Source: Ilex aquifolium (taxonomy: Eukaryota; Streptophyta; Magnoliopsida; Aquifoliales; Aquifoliaceae). From it: a DNA stretch of 64,000 nucleotides. Of the stretch, positions 1 to 10,856 are shown piece after piece. The notes under the pieces were generated by a model. That model did no database searches. It worked only from the letters and a program-made list of their open reading frames with translations, and was not told where the DNA came from. The stretch's first letter is position 1, and the number at the start of each line of letters is the position of its first letter. The translations under genes and the position numbers were made by a program. Where the stretch lies: NCBI GenBank assembly GCA_951799425.1, contig OX637399.1, forward strand, positions 12,640,501 to 12,704,500, given 5' to 3'.

Positions 1-1397
1 CAAACTACTATTCACTTCCGGAAGTTTTTGCCTACTGGAATAAACCTTCTGGAAGGTTTGCATCGACCTTCTGGAAGGTTTTGCCCAGAAATACCAGACA
101 ACCTGCAACTCAACTCCAACTGCTTGGGGGGCCCACCTACACTTCTCCCACACCTACCCTGACATGTTCCACATACAACCATGTCATTTCATACACAAAG
201 GCCTGACTTGGAAGAAGAAACATGGAAGAAGAGGAGAGAGGAGGAGAGAGGCTGACAAATGCAAGAAAGTACAGGACATGCCTACACCTTGCTTGTGCAG
301 GCTTCCAAACCTCCCCAAATCATTGAATCTCTATAGCACACAGACTATATACCTCTCATGGACAATAATGGAAGGGGAGACTACCAACTACAGACCATAG
401 TTCAGCACTTTTAGAGAGAGAACCTCCCAAGGTAGAAGACATAGTTTTAGAGAGAGAAAACTTAGATTTTTGCAATTTCTTCACCCATTTCACTTGTAAC
501 AGGATGTAAGACTCTTTTAATCTTTATTTCTTGCATTGTAATCTACTTTATTTCAAGTGTAATCAAGTTTAATCTATTGTTCTTACACTCTTACATTTTC
601 TGCTGGGCATGCTCTGTAACTTCTTCATTTTGTTATGAAATGAATTTATATTTGTAGTTTACTTCTTCCTAGCTTTAATATATGTTCGAAGTTTCCTTCT
701 CAACTCATTTTCATTTCCATTTCTTCTACATGTCTCTTTACATCATGAATGTTTTTACTTCAACCTTGAGTAGCTAAGCTTTTTGTTGGCTAATCCAAAT
801 AGAACTTCCTCTTCGGTATGCTAAATCAAATCTTCTCCATTCTACCTCGTAATGTAAAGTGCTTGGTTTGACTAGGTTGAGTATGGACGTGGTTGTAAGC
901 TCTTGATACACCGTAGACTTGTCACAGGATATGCTTGAGCCTACATTCCACATTAGTCCCTCACTTCCTACAAATCAATCAAGCACCTAGGCACCATTGG
1001 TTGAATGAATTGAGTTGATTTGGCATTCCCATTGGAATGACCTCTTTGGATTAGCCAACCCTATTTTTATTGCAGTTCTATAACCAAAATTCACTCACCA
1101 AAACTCAAACTCAAAAGATTTTACACTTTTCATTTTTATCAAATCACCTTCACACAATTCACCTTCCTTCCCTGAGGAAACGACCTTGGAATACCCATTC
1201 CAAGTAAAACACGACACTCAAAAGTCTTTCTACGCTTGGGGAGCACTTTTGTACACACGCACACATTTTCATCCACACACACATTTTTCTCATTTCTTGC
1301 ATGATATTTGGGGGAGAGTGACACTCACCTAACCGTATAAGCCACATACACAATACCGAAATCATGGTTGAGGATTAGGGCCAAAGCAAATCAAGCA
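1..1397 (+). repeat. E1 5' LTR (right-hand portion)
   Basis: The segment aligns along its length with 11141-12485. It ends in CA (AAATCAAGCA) just before the primer site. By comparison with the 1629-bp 3' LTR about 240 bases are missing off the left edge. It contains the end of the palindrome array (about 14-90), a possible TATA (ctatatac at 344-351), and GAGAGA-rich probable 5' leader. Short open frames inside it are not genes. Confidence 0.92.
14..90 (+). repeat. TTCCGGAA-type palindrome array, E1 5' LTR (partial)
   Basis: Units of the form accttctggaaggtt occur at about 44-58 and 66-80, with a shorter cttccggaag at 15-24. They match the array at 11104-11228 in the 3' LTR. Confidence 0.8.
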
Positions 1398-1402
1398 TTT
1401 TT

Positions 1403-1419
1403 TGTGCCATTGCCGAGGA
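1403..1419 (+). promoter_or_regulatory. E1 primer binding site, decayed, tRNA-Asp type
   Basis: It lies 5 bases after the LTR end. The sequence tgtgccattgccgagga differs from the Asp-type site seen in E2a (12753-12770) mainly by G-to-A and C-to-T type changes at CpG positions, as expected from decay of methylated DNA. Confidence 0.8.
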
Positions 1420-1554
1420 GGGCAAAGCGTTGAATTAAGAGGTGATTTCGGACAACGGAGATAAGTCCCGTGAATTCTCATCACGAACTGAGGTATGTTG
1501 TTCCTTGTATATACTTTTGTTTACTTGTCTTTTCATTTGTAGATATTGTTTTGT

Positions 1555-3621
1555 ATGTGGGGACGGGACGACCAAAATAGATTGGTTAGACTACCTTTAG
1601 GCCCCAACATTAATATTGACCAAGACCCACCCGAGGATGACGGTGACAACTTTGAGGATGTTTATGCTAATGTCCCAAGGGGAGGAGGACTGCAAGACCC
1701 TAGAATTCCAAACCCTAGAATGCATTTCCCTCCTAGTAATGAAGGAAACAATATCTCAATTGATCCTCTGGCGAGGTCAATGCGGGATTATCTCCAACCC
1801 ACTCGTACCACCACCCCCTTATGCAGTTTTTTACCGGTCCAAGCTCATGCCTTCCTAGTTAAGTTGGGAATGTTACAACTACTTCCTCAATTCCATGGAA
1901 TTGAAAGAGAGAATCCTTATTTGCACATTAAGGAATTTGAGGAAATAGTTGCAACCTTTCTCACTAATCATGCCATGGAAGACATAGCTCGCCTAAAATT
2001 GTTTCCCTTTTCCCTTAAGGACAAAGCCAAAACATGGTTAAATTCCTTAAAGCCTCAATCCATAATCTCTTGGGCACAAATGCTTTCCAAGTTTTTGAAC
2101 AAATTCTTTCCGGTGCCTAAAACCACCGCTCTTAAAAAGCAAATTCAAAACTTTTCGGAAAAGCCCAATAAGCAATTTTATCTATGTTGGGATCGCTACA
2201 AGGAATTGCTACAATACATTCCACGTCATGGTTTTGAATCATGGCAATTGGTGAGTTTCTTCTATGAAGGAATTGCACCGGGCAATCAACAATTCATAGA
2301 CATGATGTGCAATGGGTAGTTTTTAAACAAGGATCCTGATGAGGCCCTAGATTACTTTAGTACAGTGGCACAAAATGCACAATCTTGGGATATCACGAAT
2401 CCCACAGATGTACCGAGGTCGTCTCCGGGTAGTAATCAACCAAGCGGGGGAAGGATGTATGATTTAAGGGACCGAGAAGACTTGCTTTCCAAAATTACCA
2501 AATTGTCCCAAAAAGTTAAAAGTCTTGAGGTCAATAGGAGATATGAGTTGTCCAACATTTCCAAGACCGAGGAGTTTTGCCCTATTTGTGAGAGTGTTGA
2601 GCATTCCATCTCGGAGTGCCTCAACATTCCGGCACTTAAAGCATGAACAAGTCAATGCCTTCAACCAAAGTAGGCAATCATTCTCCCCACACTCGAACAC
2701 ATACAATCCGGGTTGGAGTAATCACCCAAACTTCAATTGGAAGAATAAGAATCCCACTCCTCACGGGTCTAGTTCATATTCACCCCCCATGCCTCCTAAA
2801 CAAAATTTATACCATGGCCAAGGTCAATCATCTAGCTCTCAATTCCCCAGGCCAATCCGCAAGGGTATTCACAAAACCTGCCTCCACAAAGTTATAGTCA
2901 ACAAGGACTATCCAATCCTCCCACCTACCAACCACCTCATAAGAGGAACTTAGAGGATGTGGTGCACCAATTCATACAAAGCCAAACCACCATCAACAAC
3001 CAAACTGCCACCGCTTTCAATGACATTCGGACTAAAATCACAAAATTGACCAATGCCATAGGGTCGTCCCAACAAGAGAAGGAAAAATTTCCCGTTCAAC
3101 CTCAAGAAAATCCTAGAGGCCAACATGTGATTGAGTCATCCGAACCCACAAAGGAGAGTTGTGAGCAACTCAAGGAGGTCACCACCCTAAGGAGTGGCAA
3201 GCAAATCGAAAAGACCATTTTGCCAAAATTCTCACACAAGACCACATTGACCCAAGAAAATGAGACTAAAGGTGACTCCGAGGGGGGTGAGGTGAGTAAG
3301 AAAGAAAAAAATGTTGATGTGAATGTGCATGCATGTCCCATTTCGGCCCCTTTTCCCAATCATTTGAAGCCACCCATGAAGGTGGCTAATTATTCTAACA
3401 TTATTGAGATGTTCAAGCAGGTTAAGATCAACATCCCACTCCTCAATGCCATAAAACAAATCCCTTCATGTGCCAAGATTTTGAAGGATTTGTGCACCGT
3501 GAAAAGAAAGTTGAATGTGCACAAGAAGGCATTCCTCACCGCGCAAGTGAGCTCAATCTTGAGGACAAACACACCGCCAAAGTTCAAGGACCCGGATGCC
3601 CTACTATTGCCATCACAATAG
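1555..3621 (+). pseudogene. gag: E1 gag (Athila-like), disrupted
   Basis: Capsid/nucleocapsid precursor of an Athila-like element. The first ATG of the frame is at 1555. The gag core is visible (YLHIKEFEEI near 1920, LFPFSLKDKAKTWL near 2000), followed by a CX2CX4HX4C zinc knuckle (CPICESVEHSISEC, 2578-2619) and the Athila linker with TLRSGK near 3187 and FKQVKINIPLL near 3411. Breaks are an in-frame TAG at 2317, a TGA at 2644 and frame changes near 2640 and 2950. The protein cannot be made from one frame. The same linker blocks recur in E2a, E2b and E4, which supports the assignment. Confidence 0.88.
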
Positions 3622-6600
3622 GAAATTGTCGGGTGGAGTAAGCACTTCTTGACTTGGGGGCAAGTGTCGTCAACCTCCTACCCTTTTTGACGTACCAATA
3701 ACTCCAACTTGAAGAGTTGAAGCCAACTCCAATCACTCTTCAATTGGCGAATCGTAGCATTAGAATACCAAGGGGAGTAGTTGAGGATGTCTTAGTCCAA
3801 GTTGATAATTTCTATTTCCCTGTTGATTTTGTTGTACTTGATACTCATCTGGTTCTTAATACTAGTTCACAAATTTCCGTCATGCTAGGTAGACATTTTC
3901 TTGCTACATCTAATGATGTGATTAATTGCAGGAACGGTTTAATGAAGCTTGCATTCGGGAATATGACTAGGGGATGATGAGGAAGTGCTTGAAGTCAATA
4001 GGATTGACACTTTGGTGGAGGAGCACTTGGAGCTATTAAGCACCTTGAAGTTTGGGGAGGAGAAGATTGTTGATCAAGAGGAGCCGAAAAGTTTACAAGG
4101 GGTAGAAAAATTAACCCCTACATTTGAGAAGCTTCCACATCAAGAGAAGAATATCTTTCCATCGACTGTGCAAAATCCCATCTTGGAGTTGAAGCCATTA
4201 CCATCCAACCTCAAATATACATTCTTGGGGGAGCATGAGACATTCTCGGTGGAAATAAGCTCAACTTTGGAGGCAAAGCAAGAAGAAGATCTTTTGAAAG
4301 TGTTGAGGAGGCACAAGGGAGCAATTGGTTGGACAATTGGCGATATCAAGGGGATAAGCCCCCTCATTTGCACAGACCACATTTACCTTTAAGAAGACTC
4401 CAAGTCGTCCCGACAACCACAAAGAAGGTTGGATCTGATCATAAAGGATATGGTGAGGGACAAGGTACTCAAACTACTTGACTTGGGCATCATCTTTCCG
4501 ATTGCCGACAGTAAATGGGTTAGTCCCACTCAAGTAGTGCCCAAGAAATCGGGAGTTACCGTGGTTGCAAATGAGGACAATGAGTTGATTACGACAAGAG
4601 TAGTCACCAGATGGAGAGTGTGAATTGACTATCGGAAGCTTAACTCTTGCACAAGAAAGGATCACTTCCCTTTGCCATTCCTCAACCAAGTATTGGAAAG
4701 AGTAGTCGGACACTTGTTCTATTGCTTCTTGGATGGATACTCCGGCTACAATCAAATTGAGATCGCATTGGAGGATCAAGAGAAGACCACCTTCACTTGC
4801 CCCTTTGGTACCTTTGCCTACCGACGCATGCCATTTGGGTTGTGTAATGCCCTAGGGACTTTTCAAAGATGCGTGATGGTAATTTTCAGTGATATGGTGG
4901 AAAAGATCATGGAAGTCTTCATGGATAATTTTTCCGTATTTTGGGATTCATTTGAGGGTTGTTTGGAGAACTTAGAGAGAATACTTGAGAGATGCGAGGA
5001 GAAGAAGTTGGTACTCAACTGGAAAAAGTGCCACTTCATGGTGACACAAGGGATAGTGCTCGGGCACATCGTTTCTGCAAAGGGGATCGAAGTCGACAAA
5101 TCCAAGATTGATGCAATTTCCAACCTCCCCACACCAAAGGTCATCAAGGATATCAGGTCGTTTCTTGGCCATGCTGGTTTTTATCGTCGTTTTATAAAGG
5201 ACTCTAGTGCATTGGCTCGACCCTTGACCAATTTTTTTTCCAAGGATGTCCCCTTTGTGTGGTCGGATAATTGTGAGACATCATTTAAAAAACTCCAAAG
5301 CATGCTCACTTCACATCCGATCATGCAACCACCTAAGTGGGACTTACTATTTGAGCTTATGTGCGATGCGAGTGATTACGCGGTCGGTGCAATGCTCAGT
5401 CAAAGGGAAGACAAGAGACCTTATGTAATATACTATGCTAGTAAAACTCTTAATGAAGAACAAATGAATTACACTATCACTGAAAAAGAGTTGCTAGCCG
5501 TAGTATTTGCATTGGATAAATTTTGGTCTTACATCATTGGTTCACCTATTGTAGTCTACACTGATCACTCTGCTTTGAAATATCTTTTGTCTAAGCAGGA
5601 CACAAAACCGAGACTCATTAGGTGGATACTCCTCCTACAAGAATTCAACTTGACAATCAAAGACAAAAAGGGAGTTGAGAACGTGGTGGCAAACCATTTA
5701 TCCTAACTTGTGGTTCAAGATGTCGATGAGCATATTCCTATCCCTGAATCTTTTCCTGACGAGCACTTATTTTCTATTCATTCTTTTTGTCCTTGGTATG
5801 CTGACATATGTAATTATCTTGCTACAGGACAAATACCAACGCACTGGAGCCTGGAGGATAGACGGAGGTTTATGGCGGATGTGAAGTACTTCTACTTCGA
5901 CAACCCGTACTTGTTCAAGGATTGCCCAAATCAAGTGATGAGGAGATGCGTACCAGAAAATGAAAAATGAGAAGTCCTCGTATTTTGCCATTTAGAGGCT
6001 TGAGGTGGCCACTTCTCTTCAAAGAATACCTCGGCAAAGGTTTTACAATCAGGTTTTTATTGGTCCTCATTAATCAAAGATTGTGTTTCTTTCTGTAAAG
6101 CATATGATAGGTGCCAACGTTTGGGTAGTGTGACCCGGAGGAACATGATGCCCCTTTCCCCTGTACTTGTTATTGAGATATTTGACTTTTGGGGCATCGA
6201 CTTTATGGGTCCTTTCCCTATGTCTTTTGGTTACCTGTATATTCTGCTGGCAATGGACTACATGTCCATGTGGGTGGAGGCTATCCCAACCAAGACCAAT
6301 GATCACCGGTTCATGGTCAAGTTCTTAAAAGAGAACATCTTTTCGAGGTTCGGGATGCCTCGTGCTATGATAAGTGACGGTGGTTCTCATTTCTGTAATA
6401 GGTCATTTGCATCTTTAATGCACAAGTATGACATCACACATAAGGTGTCCACCTTATATCACCCACAGACTAATGGCTAAGCCGAGTTGGCCAATAGGGA
6501 GATCAAAAACATCCTAGAGAAAACGGTGAACCCTATTAGGAAGGATTGGTCAGTTAGGTTGACCGATACGCTATGGGCTTACCGCACTGCTTACTAGACC

Positions 6601-7038
6601 ATTCTAGGCATGTCACCCTATAGGCTCGTCTATGGCAAGGCTTGCCATTTGCCGATTGAAATGGAGCACAAAGCTTACTGGGCCATCAAGACCTTGAACT
6701 TCAATTTGAAAATGGTCAGAGAAAATAGGAAATTGGAGATGAATGAATTAGAGGAGATTTGAAGAGATGCGTATGAGAGCTCAAAGATTTCAAAAGATAG
6801 GGCTAAGATTTTTCATGACAAATCCATTTTAAGAAAGACATTTGAGCTTGGACAAAAAGTGTTTTTGTATAACTCTCGTCTCTCTATCTTTCAAGGGAAA
6901 CTTCGATCCCATTGGGATGATCCCTATCTTGTCAAGGTGGCCTACCCCAATTTAGCCGTGGAAATCACCAACCCCGAGGATGACAAGACATTCAAGGTTA
7001 ATGACCAAAGACTTAAGCCATTTTTCGAGGATTTTTAA
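3622..7038 (+). pseudogene. pol: E1 pol (protease, RT, RNase H, integrase), disrupted
   Basis: Protease has a DLGASV active site at 3651-3668. The RT core has LDGYSGYNQI (about 4726-4755), and the catalytic box reads FMDN (4918-4929), so the second Asp of the usual F/Y-x-D-D is Asn. RNase H shows CDASDYAVG (about 5362), TEKELLAV (about 5482) and YTDHSALKYL (about 5560). Integrase core shows GIDFMGPF (about 6196), SDGG (about 6373) and the glutamate in [11 protein letters not shown] (about 6490). There is no chromodomain, as expected for Athila. In-frame stops lie at 4621, 5704, 5968, 6001, 6478, 6595 and 6760, and frame changes lie near 3980 and 4000. The longest clean stretch is 4672-5706 (RT to RNase H). 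Not functional. Confidence 0.92.
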
Positions 7039-7321
7039 GATCAAAGGGAGGAGGAAGAATTGGTGGATCCGGTCTACCCGGATATTTTGGAAGATTAACT
7101 GGTCATGTAGATTTTAGTGTACATTCGCTTTACTTTATCATTTTATTTCCAAGTTATTTTGTTCTCTTACTTTATTTTTGCGTATAGTGTTCTCTTTCAA
7201 TGTGCAGATTATGGTGTTTTGCCAAAAGCTCCATACGAGGTGCTCTATAACCTTACTTATCTTTTAAAGTCCTTCATTGCATATCATATCTTTTTTGTTG
7301 CATTGAGGACAATGCATGAAT

Positions 7322-7335
7322 CAAGTTGGGGGGAT
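7322..7335 (+). promoter_or_regulatory. E1 internal polypurine-like tract
   Basis: caagttggggggat follows a gaggacaatg block (about 7306) shortly after pol. E4 has the same arrangement on its own strand (37418-37430, preceded by ggggacaatg). It resembles the 3' polypurine tract and could be a second plus-strand primer or a remnant. Confidence 0.5.
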
Positions 7336-7346
7336 GAGGTGCACCA

Positions 7347-7394
7347 TTTGCATGATACACCAATTTTGTGTTTGCATGATACACCAATTTTGTG
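7347..7394 (+). repeat. 24-bp direct tandem duplication
   Basis: Two adjacent copies of a 24-bp unit (tttgcatgatacaccaattt plus 4 bases) lie just after the internal G tract. A third partial match (ataccaattttgtgg) follows at about 7411. Probably replication slippage. Confidence 0.75.
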
Positions 7395-8884
7395 GAAATT
7401 TTTTGTTGATAATACCAATTTTGTGGTGAAATTCACCTTTCACATATTCTACAGATTTTAGTTTACAATAGTCGCAAATTATGTGAAAATTTTGAAAAAA
7501 ATTTGTGAAAAATATATGAATGTTGATCTGTATTCTCCTATTTAGAGCATTATGGGTTTGTTGAAATGTTGATATTTGCATTGAACCTTGAATACATGAG
7601 CACACTATAGAAGTTCCTCCTATGCTTGAGTATCACATATGTGTTTGCTTTTGAACTCAACCTTATGTGCACCTTGAATGTGTAATTTTGGCAATTTACG
7701 GATTGGATTCATATTTTAGTGCTTGACATGAATAGTGGAGATGTGTAAGGACCCATGAGAGCTTTAGTGCCAATCCTTGTTGGAAGGAACTTACATTTAC
7801 TCAAGAAACAATTTTTTTTCAAATTTCAAATTTGTTCAATAATCTCATTATGCTTGTTTTGGTTAGATGCATTTGGGTAGTTGATTGACTTTGTCTTGAA
7901 ATGCAAGATGCTCTACCATGCCTATCTAGAGATGATCTTAGGCCATCCTTGATTTACTTTGAGCCTTAGCCTTTTTTTTATGAAAAGTTTATCTTTAGTG
8001 TCGTGATTGAGCCTCAATTGTAAATTCGGTTCCATGCCACACATTTGACCAAGCCAGTGCAAAATCACCCCAAGGCATCATTACAACCCGTGAAAGTCCT
8101 AAATGATCTAGAGAAGAAATGGGGGATGCATACCTTTAAAGAAAAGAGAAGTTGATTTTGCTATCTAATGTCCTAGTATTCCTTTCATGAGATTGTGCCT
8201 ATGTTGATTCATTTTCATGCATGTACTTCAATTTTGGATTATATGTGAGCATACTTCATTTTGTGCACAAAATTCTATCTCACATATACACATGGAGAGC
8301 ATGCCAGGATCACCAATGTGTGATTCATTGTTGAGAGACACCCTTGGTGAGTTGCCTCTAAGCCTAATTTGGATAGCCAAAGTGAATGTGAATTTCGTTG
8401 TGTAAATGCTGAAATTACATGTCCATTTCACACACGCACGAGTTTGAAAATGAATATGTAGGTGCATACTCTAGACTAGTATTTAAAGCCATGGTGGTAC
8501 TCATATGTGCTTGGTTCGGGTATTTGAACAATGTGTTATGTAGCCCTATGATTGTGGGATGGGGGAATATTGCTCAAACTTTCAATATTTGATAAGATTT
8601 AGGAATGCCCATGTCATTTGAATCTATGTTTTACATTTTTGGTATTCATTTTGGTAGTTAAACTTAGAAATCCATCTCTTGTATTTTGAAAACATCAAAA
8701 TTTTAAATCATGTAGCAATTTTGGAAATGACTTTGGGCATGATCACTTAATTGTGGTTCACATGTGTGCTTCAAGTTTTTGGTAGAGTAGATGTCATAGA
8801 TAGGTTGTTAGAATGTCTAGGATTTGAGATAAGTTGGGTTGGATGTGAGATTTAGAGCATAGGAATGGTTTTGCAATAAAGGCA

Positions 8885-8984
8885 AAACCTTCCGGAAGGT
8901 TTTCACTACTGGACAGCTTTTGCCCCAGTAGTGTGCAAAACATTCTAGAAGGTTTTCATTGACCTTCCAGAAGTTCTTGCCCAG
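8885..8984 (+). repeat. Internal LTR-like palindrome block upstream of the E1 env-like ORF
   Basis: It contains the palindrome aaaccttccggaaggttt (8885-8902), a degenerate cattctagaaggtttt (8941-8956) and gaccttccagaag...ttgcccag (8961-8984). The same units in the same order lie in the E1 LTR (11104-11228). It sits about 270 bases before the ORF start at 9256. It could be part of an internal promoter. Confidence 0.8.
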
Positions 8985-9255
8985 AATTCTAAAAATAAGG
9001 GTTTAAATTCAGATTTTTCGAAAAACTCTTCACATTTCCCTCAAATCTCAAGCTCCAAAACTCTCTTCTCTCCCTCTACTCTCTTCCAACCTTCAAAGAA
9101 CAATCACCCACCCATCAAAACTCCTAATCACTACACCTAAGGTTGATTTTTACTTGGATTTCACTAAGATTGGTGGATTGCTCACTAAACCCTCGGTTTC
9201 TCAATTTCCCCAAATTCTCTTTGTTTTTCCCTAAAAAACCTTGAACTCCATTGCA

Positions 9256-10524
9256 ATGGCCCACATGGGTAGGATATCCCTAGATGTTTTTGAACCCATT
9301 GAGAGGCTATTCTTGGTGTTTTTGACATTCTTTGGCTTGGGGGCATTGTTGATCTTCATGGCCAGCACCAAGCGCACGGGGCCGGAGTACCCTCAACCCG
9401 CGGGCATGAGCTCCCGCAAAAGGAGCGTGGAGGGCCCGAGTAGTAGGGATAGGGAAGAAAGGAGGATAAAGGCGAGACACGATGCTCATAGACAAAGGAT
9501 CAATGAGAAAAACGTCATGCGTGAGAGGTTTGTGGACAAGATTACCCTTGGGCCAACCAATGAAGTGGTGAGGGTTATCGAGGGACATGGACTAGGGATT
9601 TGGTTTGAGCCGGTGAGTGGCTACAACTTGGAATTGTGTAGAGAATTCTATAGGAAATTGATGGTGTTGGGCGAGGATGGTAGTGTGCTTAGGACGAACG
9701 TGCGGAGGAACACGTTCGACGTGACCCCGGACGTGATTGCCACATTGATGAAGTATCAGAGGCTGCCCCCCAACACCTCGGTGTACCCACATAATGTCAA
9801 AGGTATTAAGACCTTGTCTGAGTATGTCCAGCTCACCTACGAGGACCAGACCAAATTCAAGGGGATAACTCTAGTCAGGGGCCTCAAGCACTCCTACGGG
9901 GTCATGAACAAAGTCCTCCACTACAATTTGATGCCCAGGGGTTCTGAGAAGAGCCTGAATGTGGAGAAGCTAGTCTTACTCCATGCTTTTATGATAGGGA
10001 AGGTCATAGATGTGGCCCTTTTGATATGGGAGGAGATGAAGGAGTTCGCTCAGGCTGCAAAGCGGAAGGCGAACCTCCCCTTCGGCAATCTTGTCACTCG
10101 GATGTGTTCCCACAAGAATGTCAAGGCCTATGCACATGATAAGCTGCTACCCCCTGAGACTGGTGCCATTGGGAAGCCAAGCTGTAGTAAGAGGGCAACT
10201 AGGACCGGGGGTGAGAGAGCAAGTACCTCGAGACCAGAGTCATATTCAGCTAGGCCATCATCCTCTGCACCTTCCACCACTGCCTGGGCTCGTACCAAGT
10301 CACAACGTATGGAATCCTAAGAGGCTACGATGTATGGGTTGTCGTTGATGGTGACTAGGCTATTTCAGTATACTTTCTCGGGTGAGCCCATTCCAGGTGG
10401 ACCTCCGCCACCTCCAGCTGCCGGACCTTCTACCTCCGCTCCTATGACTTCCACAGTCGTTGAGGTGGGAGGCTCCGATGATGAGGATGTTGGAGAGGAT
10501 GATGGAGACGAGGACGACGAGTAG
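9256..10524 (+). pseudogene. E1 env-like ORF3 (Athila type), one internal stop
   Basis: The first ATG in frame is at 9256; a near-cognate TTG lies 15 bases earlier. The product begins with a hydrophobic segment (LFLVFLTFFGLGALLIF, residues about 18-34), then a basic region with MASTKRTG and RKRSVEG. A central domain has HYNLMPRGSEKSL and LLHAFMIGKVIDVALLIWEEM. A Ser/Pro-rich stretch and a strongly acidic tail follow. One TAA at 10318-10320 interrupts an otherwise continuous frame of about 420 codons. The central domain resembles the Athila third-ORF family of unknown function (also annotated as a putative plant transposon protein). True envelope function is unproven. E6 carries a more decayed homologue at 56534-57820 with the same architecture. 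Confidence 0.8.
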
Positions 10525-10844
10525 TTGTGTCGTCGTGTTATTTTTGTTGTTTTCTTTTGATTTTAGGTTGTCCACAGTTAGGGTTAGTTTATCGGCCTAG
10601 TAGAAGTGTCTTTAGGATGTTTGGCCGTTTTGTTTTTTGAAACGTTAACCCATTGTATTTAACTTTTGTGACTGATCAATGAAAAATACCACAGTTGTTT
10701 CATTTTATCAGTGCCAAAGTCCATTTCTTTAATTGCATTGTGATTTTTGCATTTTCTATGTTTGGTCATTCACTTGTGTGAATGGATTGTGGTAGTTTCA
10801 TTTCTAGTGGTTTGAAATAAAGTTTGCTAGGGACTACCAAAACT
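10525..10844 (+). other. E1 region between ORF3 and polypurine tract
   Basis: About 320 bases of AT-rich untranslated sequence. Its last part (agggactaccaaaactcaag) matches the pre-tract sequence of E6 and E4. Nothing else seen. Confidence 0.7.
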
Positions 10845-10856
10845 CAAGTCGGGGGG
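10845..10856 (+). promoter_or_regulatory. E1 3' polypurine tract
   Basis: caagtcgggggg lies directly against the LTR start TGTGATTAAC. It is the expected plus-strand primer. Confidence 0.9.

Larger units (their letters stand above)
7039..9255 (+). other. E1 post-pol spacer
   Basis: About 2.2 kb without a convincing gene. It holds a G-rich tract (7324-7334), a 24-bp direct duplication (7347-7394) and an LTR-like palindrome block (8885-8984). It shares scattered blocks with the matching spacers of E6 (55103-56310) and E4 (35624-37700), for example cacacgcacgag near 8430 against cacacacgag near 55790. Short frames here look incidental. Confidence 0.75.

Noticed and set aside
164-400. Small + frame in the E1 5' LTR and its counterpart at 11321-11530
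   Set aside because: Lies in untranslated LTR; the two copies differ by indels in a GAGAGG run; no domain.
9256-9370. Signal peptide proving a true viral envelope protein
   Set aside because: A hydrophobic segment near the N-terminus is visible, but I see no cleavage-site logic, no fusion peptide and no clear C-terminal membrane anchor, so only env-like is supportable.
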